DNA of 10,232 nt from an uncultured Actinomycetes bacterium (GTDB lineage: Bacteria; Actinomycetota; Actinomycetes; Nanopelagicales; Nanopelagicaceae), in the NCBI GenBank assembly GCA_903832395.1, contig CAILBF010000118.1:1-10232 (forward strand). The letters run 5' to 3'. A model generated the notes under the pieces. The model did not search any database and was not told the origin of the DNA. It was given only the letters and a program-made list of their open reading frames with translations. Numbering within the stretch: position 1 is the stretch's first letter; each line of letters starts with the position of its first letter. A program made the translations under genes and the position numbers. Of this stretch, positions 1 to 6,308 are shown in pieces.

Positions 1-23
1 CAGATCCTTAAATGGAGATTGCA

Positions 24-1637
24 TTAACCAAGAGTTTCGCCAGCTGCCTCTTCTCGCGCTGCGGCGTAATCATGTGAAGTGCGCAGTGGAGTCTCACGTA
101 ACATAAGTGCCAGCAAGAAACCAATTGCCGTTACTGGAGCTGCAGCATAAAAGACAATATGGAATGAAGAGACGAAAGCTTCGAGCGCAGTGTGCTTAAT
201 AACTGGCGGCATCGTATTGAGCACCGCCGTACTATTCGTGATTCCCTTTAATTTACTTGCATCAAAACCATCAACTGCCGATGGATTCTTAGCTGCAAGA
301 TCGGCGAAGTTGGCTGTTAAGTAGTAAGCAACACGGTTAGTTAAAATACTTCCGAAAATCGCGGTACCGAAAACCGAACCTAATGAACGGAAGAAAGTAT
401 TGCTACTGGTTGCGACTCCCATATCCTTAAAGTCAACGGCGTTTTGAAGGGCAATAACGATAGTCTGCATGGACAAGCCAAGGCCTGCGCCAACCATGAT
501 TGCATAGATTGATATCTGCCAATAAGGCGTATCAATCTGCAATCTAGTCATAAGCAAGACTCCAGCGGTCATAATCGCGGTGCCCATAATTGGATAGCGC
601 TTGTAATGACCATGTTTTGAAATCATTTTGCCTGAGAAAATTGAGGTTGTAACGATTCCGAGCATTAATGGAATCAATTTAAGGCCAGCTGAAGTGGCCG
701 AGTAACCCTTAACTACCTGGAAATAAAGCGGCAACATAACGATTGCGCCGAACATTCCAGCACCAATGACTGCGCCTAGAGCTGAGGTCAGCGAGAAAGT
801 GTGGTTTTTAAATAGATAGAGCGGCAAGATCGGTTCCTTGGCGCGCTTTTCCCACATGAGGAAAACCACGGCAAGCACTATTCCGGCTACTAAGTAAGTA
901 ACGGTGCGGCTGTCGCCCCAACCATATTGTGGGCCGTAAATCGAAACTGATAGCAGAACTAAACAGACTGAAAGAACCATCAAAATGGCACCAACATAGT
1001 CAATCGAGTGGGCACGCTTTACTTTTGGAATATGCAGAACTGCGGAGGTAATAATGAGTGAGGCGATACCAATTGGTAAGTTAATGTAGAAAATCCAACG
1101 CCAACCTGTAACTCCCAAGATTTTATGGTGATCTGAAAAGAAACCACCGAGCAAAGGCCCAGCAACAGAGGACAGACCCCACACGGCGCCGAAATAACCT
1201 TGGTACTTGCCGCGATCGCGCGGAGGAACAATGTCACCGATGATAACGAAAGTAAGTGCCATCAAACCGCCGGCACCTAAACCTTGAAGCGCGCGTGTAG
1301 CGATGAGCTGGGTCATGTTTTGTGATGCGCCAGCGAGGAATGAGCCAAGCAAGAAAGTAACGATTGCAAATTGGAAGACTGGGCGACGGCCATAGATATC
1401 TGAAATCTTTCCGTACAACGGTGTTGAAGCCGTTGAGGTAAGAAGATAGGCAGTGACAACCCATGTGTAGTGGTTTAACCCATTGAAATCTTCAACGATA
1501 CTTTTAAGTGCAGTTGAAACAATTGTTTGATCAAGTGCGGCCAAAAGCATTCCCGTCATGAGGCCGCCGAGAATGATCATAATCTCGCGGTGGGTGTGGG
1601 CTTTGGCTGATGCGTTAAGAGGTGCTTTATTAGACAT
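24..1637 (-). CDS. DHA2-family (EmrB/QacA type) 14-helix MFS multidrug exporter
   Basis: Inner-membrane proton-coupled exporter, probably for amphipathic drugs or other toxic small molecules; the substrate cannot be read from sequence. The 537-residue length fits the 14-helix DHA2 family. Family motifs are visible: LDQTIVSTAL in helix 1 (residues 35-44), the loop 2-3 motif GKISDIYGRRP (76-86), RALQGLGAGG (115-124), the antiporter-type motif ending GPLLGGFF (around 150-167), and WRWIFYINLPIG (179-190). A hydrophilic N-terminus of about 18 residues and a charged C-tail flank the membrane core. The ATG start has no Shine-Dalgarno sequence, but a TANNNT element lies 7 bases upstream, so a leaderless message is plausible. 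It is head to head with an ABC-2 export pair, suggesting shared control, although no regulator gene is present. Family assignment is firm. Confidence 0.95.
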   Translation of the reverse strand: MSNKAPLNASAKAHTHREIMIILGGLMTGMLLAALDQTIVSTALKSIVEDFNGLNHYTWVVTAYLLTSTASTPLYGKISDIYGRRPVFQFAIVTFLLGSFLAGASQNMTQLIATRALQGLGAGGLMALTFVIIGDIVPPRDRGKYQGYFGAVWGLSSVAGPLLGGFFSDHHKILGVTGWRWIFYINLPIGIASLIITSAVLHIPKVKRAHSIDYVGAILMVLSVCLVLLSVSIYGPQYGWGDSRTVTYLVAGIVLAVVFLMWEKRAKEPILPLYLFKNHTFSLTSALGAVIGAGMFGAIVMLPLYFQVVKGYSATSAGLKLIPLMLGIVTTSIFSGKMISKHGHYKRYPIMGTAIMTAGVLLMTRLQIDTPYWQISIYAIMVGAGLGLSMQTIVIALQNAVDFKDMGVATSSNTFFRSLGSVFGTAIFGSILTNRVAYYLTANFADLAAKNPSAVDGFDASKLKGITNSTAVLNTMPPVIKHTALEAFVSSFHIVFYAAAPVTAIGFLLALMLRETPLRTSHDYAAAREEAAGETLG

Positions 1638-1644
1638 GTGGGTA

Positions 1645-1650
1645 AGGTTA
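1645..1650 (-). promoter_or_regulatory. Candidate -10 element for a leaderless MFS transcript
   Basis: On the minus strand this reads TAACCT, fitting the actinobacterial TANNNT consensus. Seven bases separate it from the ATG at 1637, which is the geometry of leaderless mRNA. The MFS start has no Shine-Dalgarno sequence. No good -35 hexamer is visible; upstream control sequence would have to lie inside the opposing ABC gene. The same bases overlap the weak AAGG ribosome-binding sequence (1644-1647) of the plus-strand gene. Inference only. Confidence 0.35.
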
Positions 1651-1654
1651 CCGT

Positions 1655-2611
1655 GTGAAGACAGTAAGCGCAGAAGACCTAGTTAAGACCTATGACAAAG
1701 GCGCAGTGAGAGCGCTAGATGGCTTATCTCTAGATGTGGCTGAAGGCACAGTATTGAGCGTTTTAGGCCCCAATGGCGCAGGTAAAACCACAGTTGTACG
1801 AATTCTTGCAACGCTATTAAAGCCCGACTCAGGTAACGCACATGTAGCAGGAATAGATGTGATTAAACATCCCGACAAAGTGCGCGAAGTTATTGGTCTT
1901 TCGGGTCAGTATGCCGCAGTAGACGAAACGTTAACTGGTTGGGATAACTTAGTGATGTTTGGGCGTTTGTATCATTTGGGAAAACAAGAATCGATTAATC
2001 GCGCAAATGAACTACTAGAGCGATTTTCATTAACCGAAAGTGCTCGACGTCCAATTAAAACTTATTCAGGTGGAATGCGCCGCCGATTAGATTTAGCTGC
2101 ATCTCTAATTGTTCAACCTAAAGTTCTATTCCTTGATGAGCCAACAACGGGCCTTGATCCAAGAGGCCGTATGGAAATGTGGGGAGTCATAGAAGAGTTA
2201 GTCAAAGGTGGAGTAACTCTTTTACTAACTACGCAGTACTTAGAAGAGGCCGATCAACTCGCCGATGAGATTGCAGTTATTGATCATGGCAAAGTGATTG
2301 CCCGGGGAACGTCGGATGCGCTAAAAAATCAAGTTGGTGGAGAGCGTTTAGAAGTAACCGTTGAGGCTCACCACATTGCACAAACGACCGCAATCATAGA
2401 AAAAGTCAGTGGTCAGTTGGCTTTGGTTGATTCAGGGCTGCGAAAAATTAGTGCTCCGGTTTCAACTGGTGCGATGGCACTCATGGATGTGTTGCGCGCC
2501 CTGGATGCTGCGGCGATTCACCCCTTGGATGTCGGCATAAAACGCCCCTCTTTAGATGATGTTTTTATGGCGTTGACCGGCCACATTGCCGAAGAGGTGG
2601 TCAGCCCATGA
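1655..2611 (+). CDS. ABC-2 exporter ATP-binding subunit, DrrA type
   Basis: Cytoplasmic ATPase that powers the permease encoded next to it; related subunits export daunorubicin-like drugs, polyketides or lipids. Residues: Walker A GPNGAGKTT (38-46), Q-loop glutamine near 85, signature YSGGM (137-141), Walker B VLFLDEPTTGLD (157-168). The switch position is a glutamine (TTQYLEEAD, 192-200) instead of the usual histidine, which is normal for DrrA-type proteins. The C-terminal extension ends in RPSLDDVFMALTGH (297-310), the DrrA-family tail motif. The 318-residue length is typical. The start is GTG: an in-frame stop at 1643-1645 excludes anything further upstream, and AAGG at 1644-1647 is a weak ribosome-binding site. 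The gene overlaps its permease by ATGA, so the two are translationally coupled. Substrate unknown. Confidence 0.95.
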   Translation: MKTVSAEDLVKTYDKGAVRALDGLSLDVAEGTVLSVLGPNGAGKTTVVRILATLLKPDSGNAHVAGIDVIKHPDKVREVIGLSGQYAAVDETLTGWDNLVMFGRLYHLGKQESINRANELLERFSLTESARRPIKTYSGGMRRRLDLAASLIVQPKVLFLDEPTTGLDPRGRMEMWGVIEELVKGGVTLLLTTQYLEEADQLADEIAVIDHGKVIARGTSDALKNQVGGERLEVTVEAHHIAQTTAIIEKVSGQLALVDSGLRKISAPVSTGAMALMDVLRALDAAAIHPLDVGIKRPSLDDVFMALTGHIAEEVVSP

Positions 2612-3402
2612 GACGCGCGATTATGGATTCGCTCATAATTACAAAGCGCCAACTTTTGCAGTTGTCCCGGGTACCCGAAGTTCTTATTTTTTCAACTATT
2701 CAGCCCGTGATGTTTGTTCTCTTATTTCGCTTTGTTTTCGGGGGTTCAATTGCCACTGGTCAGCCAGGCGGATACATCCAATTATTAATGCCAGGAATCT
2801 TTGTTCAAACCGTGGCTTTTACGCTTGCGGCAACGGCTTCAGGTTTAGCCGAGGATATGAAAAAGGGCCTTATAGATCGCTTTCGCTCCCTGCCTATCGC
2901 ACGATCGGCACTCGTCGTTGGTCGCACCCTTGGAGATTCACTTCTAAATATTTTGGTTCTTGTCGTTATGGCAGCAGCGGGCTTTGCCGTTGGTTGGCGC
3001 CCAACCTCTAGCATCCTAAATATTCTCGCCGCTTTTCTATTTCTTTTGATGTTTGGTTATGCACTCTCGTGGACTGGTATCTACGCCGGCCTTGCCGTTA
3101 AAGATGCTCGTACTGTTCAAAATGTTTCTTTCCTAATTACCTTTCCGATGACATTTTTATCTAATGCCTTTGCTCCAACAACCGGGATGCCAAAGGCGCT
3201 GCAATATGTAGCCGAGTGGAACCCGGTCTCATCTATGGTTGCGGCCTGTCGCCAGTTATTTGGGTTGAAAAATCAATTTGGCGCAACGGCTAACTCTTTT
3301 CCAAGCCAGCACCCACTGGAGACATCACTCATATATATGGTGTTGATTATGGTGATTTTTGTACCACTAAGCGTTAGAAAATATAAAAACTCTTCTAACT
3401 AA
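2608..3402 (+). CDS. ABC-2 type exporter permease, DrrB type
   Basis: Membrane subunit of the ABC-2 exporter; it should dimerise and pair with two copies of the upstream ATPase. The 264-residue length and about six hydrophobic segments (roughly 24-45, 58-80, 103-128, 136-165, 172-190, 240-256) fit the family. The conserved cytoplasmic region between helices 2 and 3, with MKKGLIDRFRSLPIARS (84-100), is characteristic of DrrB/NodJ-like permeases, as is FLSNAFAPTTGMP (183-195) before the last external loop. The ATG at 2608 overlaps the ATPase stop codon as ATGA; the next in-frame ATG (2623) is also possible and closer to typical N-termini. The stop codon shares bases with the stop of the convergent greA, so no separate intergenic terminator exists. 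Substrate unknown. Confidence 0.92.
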   Translation: MRRAIMDSLIITKRQLLQLSRVPEVLIFSTIQPVMFVLLFRFVFGGSIATGQPGGYIQLLMPGIFVQTVAFTLAATASGLAEDMKKGLIDRFRSLPIARSALVVGRTLGDSLLNILVLVVMAAAGFAVGWRPTSSILNILAAFLFLLMFGYALSWTGIYAGLAVKDARTVQNVSFLITFPMTFLSNAFAPTTGMPKALQYVAEWNPVSSMVAACRQLFGLKNQFGATANSFPSQHPLETSLIYMVLIMVIFVPLSVRKYKNSSN

Positions 3403-3875
3403 ACGTAAAACTCAGCCGCCTTAATAACTACGGTAATTTCTCGGCCGTTAGGTGCGGTGTACGTAACTGTTGCACCAATTTCAGCCTCCATGACGGCGGC
3501 ACCTAATGGGGATTTTTCACTATAAACATCTAAATCGCCAGAGGCGATTTCACGTGAACCTAAAAGGAATTTCATTTCATCGCCAGCGATTTCAGCAGTT
3601 ACAACCATTCCAGCGCCAACTTTTCCATCGGCACTTGGTGGAGGTGTTCCAATGTGGGCATTTTCTAACATCTGCTTTAACTGACGGATGCGCGCTTCCA
3701 TCTTGCCCTGCTCATCGCGCGCTGCATGGTAACCACCGTTTTCCTTGAGGTCACCCTCAGCACGTGCAGCTTCGATTTTGGCCGTTATCTCTTTTCGGCC
3801 CGGACCTTCAAGGTTGGTTAATTCGGCGCGCAAACGGTCGGCAGCTTCCTGCGTGAACCACGTCTGTGAGCTCAT
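3399..3875 (-). CDS. greA: Transcription elongation factor GreA
   Basis: Binds the secondary channel of RNA polymerase and stimulates cleavage of backtracked RNA. With the ATG start it has 158 residues, the usual size. The N-terminal coiled coil (about 5-75) carries the acidic tip in GDLKENGGYH (41-50), with Asp42 and Glu45 as the expected catalytic carboxylates; ENGGYHAARDEQ is the actinobacterial version of the motif. The C-terminal FKBP-like domain follows (about 85-156), including SEKSPLGAAVM (119-129). A TTG nine bases upstream could extend it by three residues, but the ATG is preferred because it aligns with family N-termini and a TANNNT element ends 8 bases before it. It lies downstream of DUF4307 (22 bases apart), as in many actinobacteria, and converges on the ABC permease with a 4-base overlap. 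Confidence 0.96.
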   Translation of the reverse strand: MSSQTWFTQEAADRLRAELTNLEGPGRKEITAKIEAARAEGDLKENGGYHAARDEQGKMEARIRQLKQMLENAHIGTPPPSADGKVGAGMVVTAEIAGDEMKFLLGSREIASGDLDVYSEKSPLGAAVMEAEIGATVTYTAPNGREITVVIKAAEFYV

Positions 3876-3883
3876 AAGGGGCA

Positions 3884-3889
3884 AAGGTA
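3884..3889 (-). promoter_or_regulatory. Candidate -10 element for leaderless greA
   Basis: On the minus strand this reads TACCTT (TANNNT) and ends 8 bases before the ATG at 3875. There is no Shine-Dalgarno sequence before that ATG, so greA may have its own leaderless transcript in addition to read-through from DUF4307. The element overlaps the alternative TTG codon at 3884, which argues against TTG being the start. No -35 was identified. Confidence 0.3.
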
Positions 3890-3897
3890 CTAGGTGA

Positions 3898-4281
3898 TTA
3901 CTTAAGACGACAACCTATTACGTCGGCATTAACTGCAGGTCCCCGTGATTGCACGCTAGTCGTGCGCTCTAAATTGGCCAAACCAGGGGCGATCTCATCA
4001 TCAATCTGACCGACAACGTTTTTATTGAAATCGCGCGCGATTAGCGTGCAGATAACTGCCTTATTTTTATCGTGGCGCTGGACCCAATAGCGCACTGAAA
4101 TCTCGCGCTTGGAGGTAATTGAGTATGAGATGAGCGAGTACCTGATGGGCGGATTCGAGTGATGTAGACCTGCCCACATGAGCCATGCGATTCCAGTAAT
4201 TGCACAAAAAATCGCTGGCCCCATCCATCGCTTTCCATGACGAATGCCATATCGATCATCGTATGAGAATTCTGAGGGCAT
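3898..4281 (-). CDS. DUF4307 family membrane-anchored protein
   Basis: A 127-residue protein of unknown function that resembles the actinobacterial DUF4307 family (Rv1081c type). The N-terminus contains the family's RYG motif (YDDRYGIR, 7-14). One transmembrane helix follows (about 21-39, rich in A, I, W), and then an extracytoplasmic domain of about 85 residues with AVICTLIARDF (75-85) and a C-terminal GCR (123-125). Cys78 and Cys124 lie in the extracytoplasmic part and could form a disulfide (inference). It sits immediately upstream of greA and divergent from the small-protein/SURF1 run; the greA-DUF4307 pairing is a conserved actinobacterial arrangement. In many relatives the divergent neighbour is mca, which is missing here. 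The ATG has no Shine-Dalgarno sequence but an extended -10-like element lies 6 bases upstream. Confidence 0.85.
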   Translation of the reverse strand: MPSEFSYDDRYGIRHGKRWMGPAIFCAITGIAWLMWAGLHHSNPPIRYSLISYSITSKREISVRYWVQRHDKNKAVICTLIARDFNKNVVGQIDDEIAPGLANLERTTSVQSRGPAVNADVIGCRLK

Positions 4282-4287
4282 GGGATG

Positions 4288-4296
4288 ATTATGGCA
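4288..4296 (-). promoter_or_regulatory. Candidate extended -10 (TGC-CATAAT) for the DUF4307-greA transcript
   Basis: On the minus strand this reads TGC followed directly by CATAAT, one mismatch from TATAAT with a TGN extension. Six bases separate it from the ATG at 4281, so transcription would begin at or very near the start codon (leaderless). It occupies most of the 14 bases between the DUF4307 ATG and the ATG at 4296 of the divergent gene, and overlaps the latter's first base. It is the best-looking promoter element in the window, but still unverified. Confidence 0.45.
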
Positions 4297-4433
4297 TGCA
4301 AAAAAATATCGAGATGGGCCCTGCTGGCTCGCTCACCATAGCAATATTGATTATCGCCGTAGTTTTCTTGATGCGCAGTTTTTATAAGCGCTTTATGGGC
4401 GTAGATCGAAGTGATGACGCAAACGACAAGTAG
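4296..4433 (+). CDS. Small single-helix membrane protein (45 aa), hypothetical
   Basis: An unrecognised small protein. It has a short N-terminus (MQKNIEMGPAGS), one strongly hydrophobic segment of about 19 residues (about 12-31), then a basic stretch (RSFYKRF, about 32-38) and an acidic tail (DRSDDANDK). The positive-inside rule predicts the C-terminus in the cytoplasm. Two starts are possible: ATG at 4296 (45 aa) or ATG at 4314 (39 aa); the second gives the compact MGPAGSLTIAIL start I associate with short actinobacterial membrane proteins near greA/mca, such as Rv1083 (recalled, and that one is longer). Its last 23 bases overlap the GTG of the next gene, suggesting translational coupling. 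Support is the hydrophobic and charge pattern plus position in a conserved neighbourhood. Function unknown. Confidence 0.65.
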   Translation: MQKNIEMGPAGSLTIAILIIAVVFLMRSFYKRFMGVDRSDDANDK

Positions 4434-5130
4434 CACTCTCGCCTCTCGCATCGGCGCCGGCATTGCTGTTGTTGTAGTTGCGGTAACTTTTTTTTCACTT
4501 GGAATTTGGCAGTTAGATCGAGCGGCCGCACTTAAAGCAAGTCTGGTCACTGCAACCACAGTGAATCCAACGATTGTGCCATTAGAGTCAATTGCCACGG
4601 CAAACTCAACCCTTAATCCGCAAGCTATAAATCGAATGGTCAGTGTTTCGGGTCGCTACGTTGCAGATTTTAAAGCCCCAGGCCAAACCGATGGCGCTGG
4701 TGCGACTAATGATTGGGAAGTTGGACTACTTCAGGTCGGGTCCAACGAAGGCATCCTGGTGGTTCGAGGTCTGTGGTCAGAGCGCCAACTTAACTCAGGA
4801 GTTCAAGCATCAACATTGGTCAGTGTGAATGGTCAATTGTGTGCCCATCAAGATAGCGACCATGCCAATAATTCCACGGGCATTATTTCGCGTCTTGATA
4901 GCGCAGTCATTGTGGGTTCAACGAATTTAGATTTATTCGATGGCTACATTCTGGCAACGAGTGAAAAAGAGGGCGGCATCGACCTAGCCAGGGTCAGACT
5001 AAACCCAGAAAAGCTCGTATCTAGAATCCCAGGCTTTTACTGGCAACACCTCTCGTACGTTGTAATTTGGTGGCTGATGGCCGGGGTGGTGCTTTACCTT
5101 CCCTTTTATCGCCGTAAGGTAGACCTATGA
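4414..5130 (+). CDS. SURF1 family cytochrome c oxidase assembly protein
   Basis: Membrane protein that in known systems helps insert heme a into subunit I of aa3-type cytochrome oxidase. The ATG at 4414 gives 238 residues; a GTG one codon upstream (4411) is an alternative. Both SURF1 hallmarks are present: an N-terminal helix (about 14-31) running into GIWQLDRAAALK (30-41), and a C-terminal helix introduced by HLSYVVIWW followed by the basic end FYRRK. Between them is an extracytoplasmic domain with VSVSGRY (about 74-80) and ILVVRGLW (about 113-120). It overlaps the small gene upstream by about 20 bases and the DUF3817 gene downstream by ATGA. No oxidase structural genes are in the window, so the partner enzyme must lie elsewhere. 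Confidence 0.88.
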   Translation: MTQTTSSTLASRIGAGIAVVVVAVTFFSLGIWQLDRAAALKASLVTATTVNPTIVPLESIATANSTLNPQAINRMVSVSGRYVADFKAPGQTDGAGATNDWEVGLLQVGSNEGILVVRGLWSERQLNSGVQASTLVSVNGQLCAHQDSDHANNSTGIISRLDSAVIVGSTNLDLFDGYILATSEKEGGIDLARVRLNPEKLVSRIPGFYWQHLSYVVIWWLMAGVVLYLPFYRRKVDL

Positions 5131-5426
5131 AATCTGTAATCCTTCGTTTTCGAGTAATGGCCATCGTTTCCGGCATCATGTCACTACTTCTTTGGTTCGT
5201 TTACATGCCAGTTAAATATATTTTTCACAACGAGAGCTTGCACAGCAAGATTATCTGGATTCCAATGGTCCATGGCTACCTATATCCAATTTATATATTG
5301 ACTGCGATTCACTTCGCTACCAAAGCTAGATGGCCAATTATGAAAATGCTTGGTTTGATGTTGGCCGGCACCCTTCCCGTTGCATCACTGTTAGCTGAGC
5401 GCCGAGTTGTACGCCGCTATTCGTAA
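5127..5426 (+). CDS. DUF3817 family small integral membrane protein
   Basis: A 99-residue membrane protein of unknown function belonging to the DUF3817 type. Visible family features are an N-terminal FRVMAIVSGIMS helix (about 8-27), a YMPVKYIF segment (26-33), the central WIPMVHGYLYPIY motif (44-56) with a histidine inside a helix, and a final helix ending in the highly basic LLAERRVVRRYS. Three transmembrane segments are likely. It starts with an ATGA overlap on the SURF1 stop, and its last 20 bases overlap the TTG start of the prenyltransferase, so it is embedded in a co-translated run. The link to oxidase assembly or prenyl lipid synthesis is only by position. Confidence 0.85.
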   Translation: MKSVILRFRVMAIVSGIMSLLLWFVYMPVKYIFHNESLHSKIIWIPMVHGYLYPIYILTAIHFATKARWPIMKMLGLMLAGTLPVASLLAERRVVRRYS

Positions 5427-6183
5427 ATTAATAAAGTCACTTCTCTACCCACTCTATGAGTGGCGATTAGTTCGGTCATTAGATTTTTCAAAGACCCCCC
5501 ATCATGTCGGCGTTATTCTCGATGGAAATCGGCGTTGGGCTAAAGCGAATCCCAGCAAAGGCGATCCCAATGGACATAAAGCTGGGGCTAGCAAGATTAT
5601 TGAATTCCTGGGTTGGTGCGATGAGGCTGAAGTCCGCGTTGTCACACTGTGGTTGCTCTCGACCGATAATTTCAAACGCAGCGCCGCTGAGATAGAAGAG
5701 TTACTGCAGATTATTGGTGACACTGTTGATGAACTTGCTGCAACTGGCCGCTGGAATATTAAAGCCGTTGGCGCTTTGGACCTATTACCTGAGTGGCTGA
5801 GTCAAAAACTCACCAGTCTTAAACCGATTCGCAAAGATGGGGTAGAAGTCAATGTCGCGATTAGTTATGGAGGCCGTCGCGAAATCGTGGATGCCGTTAA
5901 GTGCTACCTAAGCGATGAAGAAAAACTGGGCCACTCACTTGAGGTGGCAAAGGAAAACTTATCGGGAGATGATATTTCGAAGTTCCTATATACGGCAGGT
6001 CAACCAGATCCAGAACTCTTAATCCGAACATCGGGCGAACAACGCCTCGGCGGATTTATGTTGTGGCAAAGTGCTTCTTCTGAGTTCTACTTCTGTGAGG
6101 CATACTGGCCCGATTTTCGTCGAGTCGATTTTTTGCGTGCTCTGCGAGCATATTCACTTCGCCAAAAGCGATTTGGTTCGTAA
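5407..6183 (+). CDS. uppS: cis-Prenyl diphosphate synthase (UppS family, Rv1086-like short-chain type)
   Basis: Condenses isopentenyl diphosphate in cis onto an allylic primer, giving Z-farnesyl or longer polyprenyl diphosphates for cell-wall lipid carriers. At 258 residues it shows the full signature: DGNRRWAK (39-46, catalytic Asp39), GHKAG (57-61), LSTDNFKR (84-91), ISYGGRREI (152-160), and the C-terminal block DPELLIRTSGEQRLGGFMLW (201-220) followed by SEFYF. The N-terminal LLYPLYEWRLVRSL before the catalytic aspartate and LWLLSTDN in place of the FSTENW typical of long-chain enzymes resemble the mycobacterial Z-FPP synthase Rv1086 rather than the housekeeping decaprenyl synthase; product length is therefore inferred as short. 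The start is TTG, overlapping DUF3817 by 20 bases; no closer in-frame ATG or GTG precedes the conserved N-terminus. Confidence 0.92.
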   Translation: MYAAIRKLIKSLLYPLYEWRLVRSLDFSKTPHHVGVILDGNRRWAKANPSKGDPNGHKAGASKIIEFLGWCDEAEVRVVTLWLLSTDNFKRSAAEIEELLQIIGDTVDELAATGRWNIKAVGALDLLPEWLSQKLTSLKPIRKDGVEVNVAISYGGRREIVDAVKCYLSDEEKLGHSLEVAKENLSGDDISKFLYTAGQPDPELLIRTSGEQRLGGFMLWQSASSEFYFCEAYWPDFRRVDFLRALRAYSLRQKRFGS

Positions 6184-6308
6184 ATATTTCTTTAAGATTT
6201 AACAATTCATACGCGCGTGTCGCACACGTCTTCGGCCCAATTAGTTCTACATTTTTCGTATCCGAAGCGGTTCCCAACTAGTACAACTTAAATCGAGGAG
6301 CTCAGCCA
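6184..6308. other. Intergenic region between the prenyltransferase and phoH2, with small inverted repeats
   Basis: This 125-base gap probably carries the phoH2 promoter, since it is the longest gap on the plus strand before 7626. The first 30 bases are AT-rich. A perfect inverted repeat CGTGT-CGC-ACACG lies at 6216-6228, and CTTCGG (6230-6235) can pair with CCGAAG (6262-6267). No U-tract follows either, so neither is a canonical intrinsic terminator. A short GTG open frame (6217-6291, 24 codons) is present but has no ribosome-binding site. I could not assign a -35/-10 pair with confidence. Confidence 0.4.
6295..6300 (+). promoter_or_regulatory. Shine-Dalgarno site for phoH2
   Basis: GAGGAG lies 8 bases before the TTG at 6309. 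It is a strong anti-16S match, in contrast to most genes here, and it decides TTG as the phoH2 start. Confidence 0.75.

Noticed and set aside
2586..3011. 141-codon plus-strand open frame inside the ABC permease
   Set aside because: It is an alternative frame of the permease with low-complexity, family-unlike content; the permease frame carries all conserved motifs.
3506..3748. 80-codon plus-strand open frame opposite greA
   Set aside because: Fully antisense to a conserved gene, rich in His/Phe/Gln as expected from reverse-strand reading, and no ribosome-binding site.
3882..3884. TTG start for greA giving 161 residues
   Set aside because: The ATG at 3875 matches family N-termini better, and the TTG overlaps a candidate -10 element.
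4041..4598. 185-codon minus-strand open frame across SURF1, the small gene and DUF4307
   Set aside because: It runs antisense to the conserved SURF1 start and out of frame with DUF4307; its composition is that of a shadow frame and no family motif is visible.
6217..6291. 24-codon GTG open frame upstream of phoH2 as a possible antitoxin peptide
   Set aside because: No Shine-Dalgarno site, no -10 at leaderless spacing, far shorter than described phoAT genes, and no visible conservation evidence. Kept only as a point to check under the phoH2 finding.
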